From positions 491,805 through 555,804 of the forward strand of contig JBNGIO010006370.1 in NCBI GenBank assembly GCA_049999805.1: a DNA stretch of 64,000 bases, written 5' to 3'. Of the stretch, positions 1-10,430 are shown piece after piece; positions within the stretch are counted from its first letter, which is position 1; every line of letters begins with the position of its first letter. The stretch comes from Folioceros fuciformis (Eukaryota; Anthocerotophyta; Anthocerotopsida; Anthocerotales). The translations under genes were made by a program, and so were the position numbers. The notes below the pieces were generated by a model. The model made no database searches. It was not told the DNA's origin and saw only the letters and a program-made list of their open reading frames with translations.

Positions 1-773
1 GGCACCCGTGGTGGCCAGCGCTAACGTTGCAGCCGTAGGTGTGGCGTTCCCGTCCGCCACGGCCGCCGCTGCCTCGTCCTCGGCGTTTCACACTGCCCGA
101 GACGGAGGTGCACTTCGCGAAAGTCACCTGGAAGACGAGAGGGAATGGAAGTGCCTTACATGTGGCAACAGTGAACGAGTCCGGTCAGTCAGTTTTTCAG
201 CTTATTTCGCTTTCTTTACTCATGCCTGCCTTCCTGTACAATTACGGATGATGATGTCTTGGACGGTGGCTCCAGTGTCTGGCTAGTGACCGGATTGCAC
301 TTCCTAGCTGGTGGGATGGAAGCTCTTGTGCCGCCCCCGCCCATCGCGCGGCGGATGTCATATGACCGACGGAATCTGGATGCAGGTGCCCTTTTCGTCT
401 GTGCAGGACTTGCTGTGTGAAGTCCAACAAGTCGTGCTACGTCCATGGTAAATTTCCAGGAGGCCGCCAGCTGGCTCTGCTCTGACTTCAGGTGTCATCA
501 CCTCTTCTCTTGGGTGTGCAAACCATGACCCTGGACGTGATTGTTGTTGCAGTGTTGAAGCACGGGAGGCCTGAGGTTATGCCGAATGGTTCGATCGTGA
601 TGGGGACGTCTTTCGATCCGCGATACCAATCGCCGGTGAGCATGTATGTTCTTGCCCTTATTACTTGTCTGAATTTCACCGTAATTTCCGGGACTCTTGT
701 GTTATTGTTCCGTGGAATGTGTCTTTCAAGTCATCTGCTCATCCGTAGGTTTAAATACCCTGCCTGCAGGACG
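1..773 (+). other. Upstream region or 5' UTR of the first gene, exon structure unclear
   Basis: The region has moderate GC and short open stretches in all frames. A possible small exon at about 553-635 is bounded by a TTGTTGCAG acceptor and a CCG|GTGAGC donor, but its phase does not join cleanly to the ORF that opens at 774. I therefore read the region as promoter, 5' UTR and perhaps non-coding leader exons. The window edge may cut off further exons. Confidence 0.3.
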
Positions 774-2812
774 ATGGGGCATGTGTCGCCTCAGTTCAGA
801 AAGCAGCCGCCCCCCCCAACCCAAGTGCTCCCCGGATCTGGTGTTCCCACGAGATACCCTACTCCAGCCCCAGGGATGACATCTGACCCTCAGTTCTACA
901 GACCTGCCGCCCCTGGAGCACAGGTCCCGACCAACTGGTCGAAGGTTACCCCTGGTCCACAAGTGACTCCCCAGACAAGAGAGAAGATGCAAAACATGCG
1001 ACTCAAGAGTCAGCGGGCTGCTATACAAGCCAGGCAGAAGGTTATTGCCACTCAAGTTCAGCTAGCTGTCGTGTTTTGTGTTGACCTCGATTCTCTGCCT
1101 GTGTATCCTTCTATTTCACAATCCAGGTCCTAGACCCTTTCTGATCCACTCTGTTCCTGTTTCTCTGGTCTTAGGAGGCTAGTGTGCTCAATGCTTGGAG
1201 GCTTCGCAAGTTAAGAGAATATGATGAAAGTGAGGAGTCCCTGGAGGACGAAGCATTTGACCGTTATGCAAAGAGAATGTCTTGGCTGGAGGAAGTGTTC
1301 TCTTTTGAAGGACCGGCATCGGATGGACTTTCAGATGATGGACATCTATTGGTGGAAGGTGTCGAGGTGCAAAACATCAGTGGAAATGAAGGAACTCTAG
1401 TAGATGGCTCAACTTTGGCAGATGGCTTCCGAGTGAGGTCAGCTCTGAACTCCAAAACGAAGGAAGGGGGCAGGCAAAGATTGAAAAGAGCAATTGACGG
1501 CAAGTTACAACAGCTGAACGCGAAGGACGAACGTGTGGAGCGCTGGAAGGACGGTGATGACTACAATTTGTCGGTCTTACCAGGTAGTTCCTTTTCAAAA
1601 AAATTAAAAACTACTAGCAAAGAAGGCAGAGATTGCATCAAAAGAATGCATGCTTTTGACTCTGTGGTCCAAAAATTAAATGACATCAAAACTCGAGATG
1701 AGATTTGGAGGTCTTTTGGTATTTACAAGGATAGCTTCGGTCCGGGAATTGGCCGAATTCTACCTCATCGAACTCAAATGGCGGAGGATTTCTTAGGCTG
1801 TGACGCTGCTACATGCAACAATGTGGGGAGTGCGAAGGAGCCAGAGTGGATGGGCATTGCAGAACGCTTAACGGATTTTTTTAAGGGATCTAGCCATGGT
1901 GATTGCGCAGCCGAAAATGGGCAGCGTTCAACGGCTGTTCCTGCTGAAGAAAGGGCTGGCCCATCTAAGATAGGTGTTGAAGAAGGCATTATGGAGGCTT
2001 GTGTGAAGCCAGGCACTTTCACCGGTAAATGGACAATTGCAAACATGCCTTCGGAGTTAAGGAAGGAAGGAGATACCTGCTTCAGGAGTTTTGAGGGATA
2101 TGATGTGGAGAACATTCAAATAACAGATGTTGCTCCGCTTGCAATAGACGACTTTGGAACTGCTGATGTTCTCCAAGGAGGAGGAGTCAGCATTGAGGAA
2201 GGAGCGCCTACTCCAGGCCCTACTAATGAGGCTGCAGTCCCGACAGATGCGTTTCGAGAAGCTGTAGCGGTTGGATGTGAGCTAACTACTCATGGTGAAC
2301 CAGAGTCAGTGCAATCCAATCAGCATGGAGATGGTTCTGGCCTCCATGAGAGGTATGTGCAGGTCGAAGTTCAAAATTCAGACGCTGCAGAGATTGCAAG
2401 AGACGACAATAGAAACGCTGATCCTCACGGGGTGGAAACATCAGGCATTGTGCACGCAGCACCTGTTGTTGGCCCTTCTGGGGCTCCTGCAGCTTCGAAG
2501 GGCGTGTTGCAACATGACGTAGCGATCTGTGAAACACAGGGACCAAGCATGAACGTCCGCGTATTTGGTCCTCAAAATCTCCAAACCCAGGTTGCCTCGA
2601 AGGTGAAACCCTTGGAGAACTTTGAGGGGTTCAACGGCCCTGAATTAGCGAAACCTAGTTCCAATCTACTCACTGAGAGTGGCCTTGTACAGCCCCAAAA
2701 TATTTTCCCTGCCATCTGTGTTTGTGCCTGGAGGAGAGTGGATATGAACGTGCAAATTGCGGATACCGTCTTGCGATACTTAATTCAAATGGAGGGTTCG
2801 GAGGAGTTGTAA
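774..2812 (+). CDS. Hypothetical plant protein with a basic, coiled-coil-like N-terminal region
   Basis: I do not recognise this family. The best two-exon model is 774-1055 joined to 1175-2812: donor CAA|GTTCAG, acceptor GGTCTTAG|GAGGCT, both in phase 0, giving about 639 residues. The N-terminus is Pro/Gln-rich (run of prolines near residues 12-16). It is followed by a charged helical segment rich in Arg, Gln and Lys that crosses the intron and continues as an acidic/basic helix (KLREYDESEESLEDEAFDRY). The remaining roughly 450 residues are low-complexity, acidic and poorly ordered, with no catalytic motif that I can see. Continuity of the long second exon over 1.6 kb argues for a real gene. 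The ATG at 774 is chosen because the upstream frame is broken. A nuclear scaffold or regulatory role is possible but is a guess from composition only. Confidence 0.5.
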
Positions 2813-4612
2813 ATTGTATCCTTTTTTTAATCCGAAAATCATTGCGGTTTTAAATTTTGTTACTATTATCCGAGTGATTGAGAATTTCTCGTTATGTGTA
2901 ATGAAATGAGTCAACAATATCAATCATACCGCCTTTTACATCCACCGGAATATAATTTATATGCAAATATGTTGCAGAAATCTTAAAATGATATGCTTAT
3001 ATGTTGCTGAAATCTTAAAATGATGCACAACTTTGAAGCTACTTTTGATTATTGAGCATAATCCATTTCAGACAATGTATCCAATAAGTTATTTTTTACC
3101 ACTGTAATGAGATTTTGCTCATGGGCAGTCTGTATACATTGCGCAAGAGAGTTTTACTTAGAGCCAACCTTTTTATCACTAAGGACAACATGTTTCTATC
3201 GATGATATCCTTATCATGGATTTCACATTTGATTTGCAAGCACGTCGTCATCCACCTCCCTAGATGGGCAGCAAAGGGTTGTGCAAGTGCTTAAGTCCAT
3301 AATTATTCTCCCCTACAAAATAGGCATGTTTTTATCCCCCTTACTCTTGACACAAGTAGGGCAATGACTTTTAAAGGTTGAGCAAGGAGTGTGCAAAGGT
3401 GTGTTACCATCATAGGATCGAGGTTATTCCTCTTTCTAAGTGGTGGCCTTCTCTGATAACATGTCTCTATTCCTTTGCAAAGTGCATTAGCCAAAGTGGT
3501 CTTTAGAAGCACAACAATTACAGGTTCGTAGCTTCTCGGCACCACTGATAAGTAGGTCACTTCTTATTTTGCATCATCACAAGAATCGCAATACTTGTAA
3601 TACATACTGTTAACAAAGAACAAAGCAATATTGAACAAGAAAGTAGCAGCACTATAGCTTCTTAAATTAATGGTTTATGTAAATCAGTTAAACATAACAA
3701 ATCCCCTAAGTAAAAAAGTACATTAATTATCTATGTAGTCAAGAAAAGGACTTAAAACATACATTATTATCAAAACTAAAAGTAGACCCTAACTTAATCC
3801 ATTTCTGAAAGACATGACTCTAGTTCTGGGTAGACTTGTAACTCTAATAAACAAGAGTGCCATTTTTAGTTTTCCACTAATTAGATATTAAAACATACTA
3901 TGTCATCCATAACTGGGCATAACCCTAATTTGTAGTAGCCAATATATAAGTGAATGTGTTATAGTTTGTCATAGCTTGCTCACACCATAAATATTCACCA
4001 CCATTGCTATGTGCAAAGTCAAGTTACATTGATGTCATGCTTCTTCTTTATCAACCCAACCCTACTACCCCTTACTTTGCCCTCAACACTATAAGTTAGA
4101 TCCTTTTATGTCTCTTGTCAAAAGGTCATAGGAGTATAAAAAATATAAATTTAATCCTTAAGTTTTTCAACCCTTCACTATAATCTTTAGGAACATTTTT
4201 TTCTTCCATATCGTAAAGTAGATTTATGTTAAGTATTGATTGAAGTGGTTGTATTTTATATCTAGCCAAAGTATTAAAACCATTACAAATATTCAAAGAT
4301 TACTAAGAGTATAAGCATAAGAGTATTGGACTTACTTTCTTACTATGTGCGATATAAATCTTCAAATAATGATCAGCGAGCTCAAGAATTCTTCTATCGA
4401 TATATTATGGTTCCATAATTCTATATATGTGTGGTAAGGATGCATTATGTTTAGGCATATTGTTTTGGACTCCTAGAACATTACTTGTAAGTAATTAATG
4501 TCTTAGTAGTTCTAGACTTGTATGTAAGTAGTGGAAAAAGTGACTTGTATGAAGTGACAAAAGTTGAAGTTATCATATTTCAAGTATTCATGATTTTGCA
4601 TTGGTTTTGTAG
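2813..4612. other. AT-rich intergenic region
   Basis: No gene is supported. The stretch is strongly AT-rich and holds one diverged copy of a dispersed repeat (about 3200-3600), listed separately. Exon 1 and the promoter of the PLATZ gene starting at 4613 should lie in its right-hand part, but I cannot fix them. Confidence 0.5.
3200..3600 (+). mobile_element. Diverged copy of a dispersed, coding-derived repeat
   Basis: This stretch aligns by eye with 26640-27060: GCAAGCAC/GCGAGCAC, then CACCTCCCTAGATGGG against CACCTCCTTGGATGGG, then GGTTGTGCAAG/GGTTGTGTATG, CTCCCCTACAAAATAGGCAT against CTCCTCTAAAGATGGGCAT, and a shared downstream block near GCAAAGTGCATTAGCCAA. Several stops interrupt the reading frame. 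A transposon-derived gene is likely; the class is unknown. Confidence 0.45.
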
Positions 4613-5634
4613 TTATTTGTCTGAAGAAATGTTTGCCAAGCTGGGAACTCTCGCTGAGCTCATATGGTGCCAACCTGATTGGTTACCAATATTTATTGGG
4701 TATGATTATCATAAGGTGTGCCCATTGCACCCTCACATGGCAAAGTCAGGGTGCAACAAGTTTTGCATTGAATGTCAGGTTGCCCCATTTTGTGGCGAAT
4801 GTAGCAAAACCTCTCATGCAGGACATGAAGTACTAACTGTTAGAAAAGTGAATCGACGTTATGGTATCTACACTTCAGAGATTCAATCTCTTGTAGGACC
4901 TATGCTTTATATTGGGGATGTTACTACTTTCAAGTGTAACGACAAGGAGCACACAATTTTATCTCCCAAAATACAAGATTCAACATGTACGACTTCGACA
5001 TCTGAATTAACGTATCACTCTTTTGTTGATTCCGAAGGATGTAAGAGCTTAAAGACTTATTGTAGCCTTAATTGTAAGTTAATGCATCTTGGATTAGACG
5101 GGTTTAGATTGCATTGCAACGTGCCAAAGAAAAGGCGATGTTGTTGCACAAATTCTTATCAAAATAATACAACAATGAAGAATGCGATGTCTGACAATGT
5201 TATTGGTATCACAGGTAACAATTTCAATTTTTTGCTTTTTGCTATCATTATGAGACGTCTAGAAGATGTTTAACAAAAAGCTTATATGACTATGTGATGT
5301 GCACTTATTCATGTTTGTGGGTATAATGTAAAAAACAGGAAACGTGGAAGCTTGTGACTTGAATAGATCTGGCAAGGAAAAGGAGAATGAGCCATCCCAA
5401 GTAGAAGCTAATGACCCTAACAAGCCCATGAGTGAGGATGAATTATCCCATCCAAAAGATTATGGACCTAACGAACCTATGGATGAGGCAAGTTTAAGCA
5501 AACTTGAAGAAGAAGCTTTAAATGGCCTTCATTTAGCAAGGATGAGTGACAATAGTCATGATCAAGAAGCCTTTAATAGTGGATGTAGAAGTTTAGATGA
5601 ATTGAAGGCTCTACTTAGAGGTTACAACAAATAA
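4613..5634 (+). CDS. PLATZ-family zinc-binding transcription factor, copy A (5' end incomplete)
   Basis: PLATZ proteins are plant-specific zinc-dependent DNA-binding proteins that bind A/T-rich promoter DNA. Two exons are visible: 4613-5214 (acceptor TTTTGTAG|T, donor ATCACAG|GTAACA) and 5339-5634 (acceptor AAAAACAG|G), joined in matching phase. The first exon holds the PLATZ core: PDWLPIF, then the Cys/His ligand series CPLHPH, GCNKFCIECQ, FCGECS, H..H, the YTSEIQSLV segment, and the YCSLNCK motif at the end. The second exon encodes an acidic tail with one LSKLEEEALNGLH module and ends SLDELKALLRGYNK. A small upstream exon carrying the true start is probably missing from this model. It is the convergent partner of the copy at 10431-11750. 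The sequence is well diverged from typical PLATZ proteins, so DNA binding is inferred. Confidence 0.75.
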
Positions 5635-7107
5635 ATTTTGGTTGTGAACTTCACATATCAAATGTTTAGAGATAAAAATAGCAAGAACGCGTTCCTCTCT
5701 AGAATTTTATGGTAGTTTTAGACGTATAGTGTTTTTTTTATTGTTTTAGAGCTATAGGGTAGGTTTTAGATTTTTGATCCACAACATATAGTTTAAGGTT
5801 TACACTCTATAGCAAAACAGTGTGTTATCAAGTTGTGCTTTCATCCTCTGACTCCTTGATATGTGAATGCGGAAACATTATTTAAAACCGAGATACAAAA
5901 ACTCATTTATCTTGAAAAAGGGGAAAAAATGGCTACAAAAAGTCGGTACGGCTGGAGAGGACTAAAGCCCAAGGCCTTCTAGTCTCAAGCTATTCTTTGC
6001 ACCTAAAACAACATTATTAGGAAGGTGGAAGAGTTTGCATCGAAGCCATGAAGCCACGTTACTTGTGGTGGTCGTTATTTTGTAAATCGTATTGCTAAAC
6101 ACGATGGGCGCGTGTTATCAACAAAGGGCCGTCTTTCCTATGCCCTATGTTAACTAATATTAGGACAAATGTAGGCTATAGTTCTCAATTCTTCACTAGG
6201 CGAAAGCAACATCACAGCGGAGGTTCATGGAAAGAGTCTTAGCTATTGCATTTCTTCTCCTTGGTCCACGAACGCCATAGACTACACAATTCTAGAGAGT
6301 ACCATATTGGGGCGTTAAATTGCACAGTGGCTACTACACCACTACATTTGAGAGTAGTTTGACACATGTTTTGTAACATTTTTGTAATGATATTTGTCAC
6401 AAGTTGTAACATAATGCAACGCTTTTCTAATGACCTAGGTTCGGGTTCTAATGACCTAGGTTCGGGGCCTGTAACCTTGGGTGGGTCTATCCCTTATACT
6501 AATTTGCACCTCCCCTTCCAAAACTCCAACATAATGTAGCAAAGTACATTACATGGTATTACCACCAAAGAGTCATTACCCGTTACAAACAAGTTTGTAC
6601 CACTGGTTGTTACACATTTCTAGGTTTGGTGCGAAACCTGTTAATCATGTTTTACCATGGTTTACATCCTTTCTCTTGTCCTCAATGCACTTTCAACAAG
6701 GCCTGATCAAAACGGTCGGATTTCGTCATTTCTAGCTTTGTTGGATTTGGATGTTTAAATTTTGTGTCATGTATCCACATTTATGTACATTTATTTCTGG
6801 TGTTGCGTAAACCTGTAGAAAAAACACGTCTCGTACTAAACACATGTATCTACCTTTCTTGCACATTAACACACTTGCGTATCTACCTTTATTGCACATG
6901 TATCTACCTTTATTGCACATGTATCTACCTTTATTGCACATCAACACACTTGTGTTTTTGCCTTTATTGCAAATCAACACACTTGCGTATTTGCCTCTGG
7001 TCAGAGAGTGCCGGTCTACTAGCACACTCGGAACGGACTACTCAAATGTCTATTTTTTCATCAGCTATCGTAATTTCCTCAAGAGAGACTAACGGGTTCA
7101 ATTCGAA
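5635..7107. other. AT-rich intergenic region with short repeats
   Basis: No gene is supported. A perfect 21-bp tandem duplication, TTCTAATGACCTAGGTTCGGG, occupies 6425-6466, and a minisatellite starts near 6838. Short ORFs here look accidental. Confidence 0.5.
6838..6995 (+). repeat. Minisatellite with 21-bp core
   Basis: The core TATCTACCTTTATTGCACATG occurs about four times, interspersed with an AACACACTTGCG/TG linker that appears three times. Because the unit is a multiple of three, it keeps ORFs open on both strands; these ORFs should not be taken as genes. Confidence 0.8.
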
Positions 7108-7601
7108 ATGCAGAAACCAGTGGAGATTATGGACTTGGAGTCCTTACCGAAACCCTTATAGGATTTTGTTTATTCGGCGAAGAATTGGAAAAGGATGGAA
7201 GAAAAGAAGCAAAAATTGGCCGACGCAGATATGGACGCGAGCTTATCTAACTTTAGAGTATTGGCCAATAACACGAAGTTAAATAGCAAGTTATTCAACG
7301 AAATGTTCTAGAAATGAAGGCATTTCTAGTGAAACTCCCGTACACGCTATTATTTGCAGACTTGCCTCGTGGGGTTCAGCGACATGAGTATGATAAGCAT
7401 ATGAATATCGTAGAGTTGGATAAAATGATTCGAGGATTTAGCGAATGCATGTCGAGTACCATATTAAGAGTTATTCTCATGCATAGAGTTGATCTCATTT
7501 TAGAAGCAAGAGAGGTGCTACAACCATGGTGCAAAAAAGGGAGTATACAAACTTTGATATGGGAGAAGACAAACATACCCGCAAATGCAGGGTTTAGTTG
7601 A
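7108..7601 (+). pseudogene. Decayed coding sequence of unknown origin
   Basis: From the ATG at 7108 the frame reads with coding-like composition for about 66 codons (Lys/Glu-rich helix ending KLNSKLFNEMF), but it contains an in-frame TAG at about 7159 and another stop near 7309. A second frame then continues from 7314 to 7601 (MKAFLVKLPYTLLFADLP and onward). Two reading frames that run on directly from each other, with internal stops, suggest a broken gene. No family is recognised. It lies between the two PLATZ genes, upstream of another broken segment, and both could come from one degraded element. Confidence 0.4.
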
Positions 7602-7689
7602 AACTGTTGAATATTTAACTGTGGGTAGTGTAGTGCAGACCGAGGCCCACAAGTCCAAGGCACCACTATTTGCGAATTAAGGGTTTCTC

Positions 7690-8316
7690 TTACCATGGGT
7701 TATAAGGCATGGAGCAATGGTGAAGAACCACCTATTTCATTTTGCAAATGCTCATGTTATCTCTTTTATACCAAAAACCATTGGGGCTGATGAGTATGCT
7801 TGTCAATATGTTGTCCTCATAGGGCGACCGGGTGGTTGATGTATGCGCAAGCTCTAGGTCTCTTCTCTAGAGTGCAATTCAAAATAGAAGGCATGCCGTT
7901 GCAATCGATTTCAACGTTAGGTGCAATACATACATTATGCAACGGATTATGGGTCAAGGTTCTTTGCCTAACTCTGATGAAGAGATAACCACAAAATCCT
8001 TCACACACGGACCATCAAAGTTTTATGCAAAAGAAGTGTGCGGGGATGGTAACGTTGATTGCAAAATGCTGGTTTATAATCTGTTAGGGAAGAAAAGTGA
8101 GGTCTTGAAAGTAATGATAGGCTAGCAGAGGACCTTTACGCCATTACGGTGTGGGATGAGAATGGCACTATACTGCCCCAAATAGTGGACGACCCACACT
8201 TTTTTGTGGTGGAGGTGGAAGGCGATGACTTTGGCGATACGCAAGCTCAACGGCTAAGAGAGTTAGATGTAGTAGTTGATTCAGAGGCAAACCAGGATGA
8301 CCCTATTTTTGTGTGA
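7690..8316 (+). pseudogene. Frameshifted coding relic, unknown protein
   Basis: Coding-like sequence passes through three frames in order: 7800-7988 (GWLMYAQALGLFSRVQFKIE), 7937-8125 (EEITTKSFTHGPSKFYAKEV) and about 8127-8316 (ITVWDENGTILPQIVDDPHF), ending at TGA 8314-8316. The segments read as parts of one protein broken by frameshifts, since there are no convincing splice sites at the frame changes. No known domain is recognised. It may be a relic of a mobile-element or host gene. Confidence 0.45.
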
Positions 8317-8747
8317 GGAGTTCATGATAAACGTCGTGACCATTTTGATATGCTACTATTATTAACATTAATAGATACATGCGTCTACATGTTTGGACTA
8401 CGCATTGTGTTAATGAACCTTAATGTTGTATTCAATGAACAAAATGGTCTCTATGATTAGAGAGTGCGCCATCAGACCAGCACGCCAAATTTGAGATACT
8501 CAAAATATCAAGTTTTTTAACAGATCCTCATGATGTGGACTCAGTAGTTTTTCGTGACCGTCATGCAATTGGAACATAATATGAATGAAGACATGTCGAC
8601 CGTCTCAATGTTTTGAAAGAAAGAAAAAACGTAGATAAACAGCACAGATCGAACCCAGTTCAAAGTGCACCAAATGGGCTTTGTGGAATCCGACTATTTT
8701 GATCAAACCTTGTTTTCCATTAAAATATGAGTGTTTTATCTAGTGCT

Positions 8748-8847
8748 NNNNNNNNNNNNNNNNNNNNNNNNNNNNNNNNNNNNNNNNNNNNNNNNNNNNN
8801 NNNNNNNNNNNNNNNNNNNNNNNNNNNNNNNNNNNNNNNNNNNNNNN
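8748..8847. other. Assembly gap, 100 N
   Basis: Exactly 100 N, the usual placeholder for a gap of unknown length. The 12 bases on each side are identical (TTATCTAGTGCT at 8736-8747 and 8848-8859), so the contigs may overlap and the true gap may be zero. Confidence 0.95.
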
Positions 8848-9103
8848 TTATCTAGTGCTCATTTATGTTTTCTTGTCTGCCATGCATTTATTGGGCGTAT
8901 GGTGTTTTTTAAATTTTTGCTACAAGTATTGACAATGTATCGTGTACAAAAACTATTTTATTTGAGGCTCATATACTAGGTACATAGGTCTGTCCCTTTT
9001 CACTTTCATACAGCACACATGTGTTGTTTAACATGTCAATTTCACCCAATTGACGTTTCTTTGGTAAACATTTTTTTCCTACTGAAAATATGCACTACCC
9101 TTG

Positions 9104-9255
9104 TTCAAGGTACCCGTCACCCCTTGTGTTCACACAGTTGGTTAGCTCTGCACCTACACACATTGTAGGTAGCAGAGTGTTCAAGGTACCCGTCACCCCT
9201 TGTGTTCACACAGTTGGTTAGCTCTCCACCTACACACATTGTAGGTAGCAGAGTT
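9104..9255. repeat. Tandem duplication, 76-bp period, two copies
   Basis: The block from TTCAAGGTACCCGTCACC to GTAGGTAGCAGAGT is present at 9104 and again at 9180, nearly identical over 76 bp (one difference seen: GCTCTGC against GCTCTCC). Each copy contains a short inverted repeat, CTACACACATTGTAG. Confidence 0.85.
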
Positions 9256-10190
9256 CCCCCTCTATGATGACCTCGTTCTTGCACTTGTCCATTTGCACCT
9301 CTTGTCACTGCTAACCCAATGTTTTCCTTCTCTGTGAGCCCCGTTACTTCCATGTCTCTACCTTTCACTCCACATCCCACACCATCGTGACATTGGGGAC
9401 TAATATTTGCAGCTCCTATGGTAGTCCTCATTCTTAGGACCAATCTTCTACTTGATCAACCAAAAGGCTACCTCATGAGGTAGCTACCTTAACCACGTCA
9501 CCTCTCCAATAGCATGTACAGGTAAACCACCCTTAAAGATCACATCTCTCCTTCCCCTACTCTAGAAGAGACAAAGTCTGCTCAGTCTAGTTCAAAGGAA
9601 ATAAATTGATCTCTCGGATCCAAGTCCCCCACCCCGCTATTCATAGAATGAGCTCCCTACATGCAATTAGTGACTTCCATATGTTGCAACAACACCTGCT
9701 TCACCACTACATCCATTCCCTCCTATAGCCATGCAAAGATAAATCTAACATGCCGAGCTGAAATTGCAAACTCCACCTTTACTTCCTTCACATCTTTCCG
9801 AAATTTTTTTGCTCTGTTCTACGAGTTGGAACAACCCTTTCTAACTTGCTTAGCTAAAGATTTGGAAGCAATATACCCGCGGAACAAAATCTTCAGCCAT
9901 GTGTCCCTTGAATTCCAGAGTCGAGTGCCTAATGCATCACCCATGCAAAAAGGGTTAGCCAAGATAAGAAATGCTTTGACCTCCAAGTAATTGCTCCATA
10001 TGATTTGAGGAGCAATCCTTGGTATCTAGCAATGGCTTGTTGGCTAAGATGTTGTCAATTGATGTTCATCCTTAAAATACCGCTTGGGTTTGATGCAAGT
10101 GCTAGGTTTGGAGGGTTTTCCATGGGAACCAAGATGGGTTGGCAGCCTTAATTACCCACTAGGCATGCAGCATTTTCATCTTGCTAGTGG

Positions 10191-10290
10191 NNNNNNNNNN
10201 NNNNNNNNNNNNNNNNNNNNNNNNNNNNNNNNNNNNNNNNNNNNNNNNNNNNNNNNNNNNNNNNNNNNNNNNNNNNNNNNNNNNNNNNNN
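10191..10290. other. Assembly gap, 100 N
   Basis: Exactly 100 N. The flanks do not show an obvious shared sequence. Confidence 0.95.
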
Positions 10291-10430
10291 ACGCTACCAT
10301 ATGAGTTAACGAAAGCATAGCCCTAAAATCTACTCCACAAGAAGTTGACCAACACCTCTTGCAACCTCTTCAACGTGCTCTTAGTAGTTTCATTTCTTGA
10401 TATTTGAGATGTGAAATGCTCAATTGAGCT

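Larger units (their letters stand above)
8317..10430. other. Intergenic region with two assembly gaps
   Basis: No gene is supported. It includes gaps at 8748-8847 and 10191-10290 and a 76-bp tandem duplication at 9104-9255. The ORF at 9661-9990 (109 aa) has no recognisable features and is not called. Confidence 0.45.

Noticed and set aside
4518-4612. N-terminal extension of PLATZ copy A from the Met at 4518
   Set aside because: Copy B has a conserved acceptor (TTTTGTAG) at the equivalent of 4612, so the upstream part is most likely intron.
6764-7282. 172-aa ORF spanning the 21-bp minisatellite
   Set aside because: The repeat unit is a multiple of three and keeps frames open on both strands; there is no conserved domain.
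9661-9990. 109-aa ORF
   Set aside because: Composition and context give no support: no motif, no neighbouring exon, and it lies between two assembly gaps.
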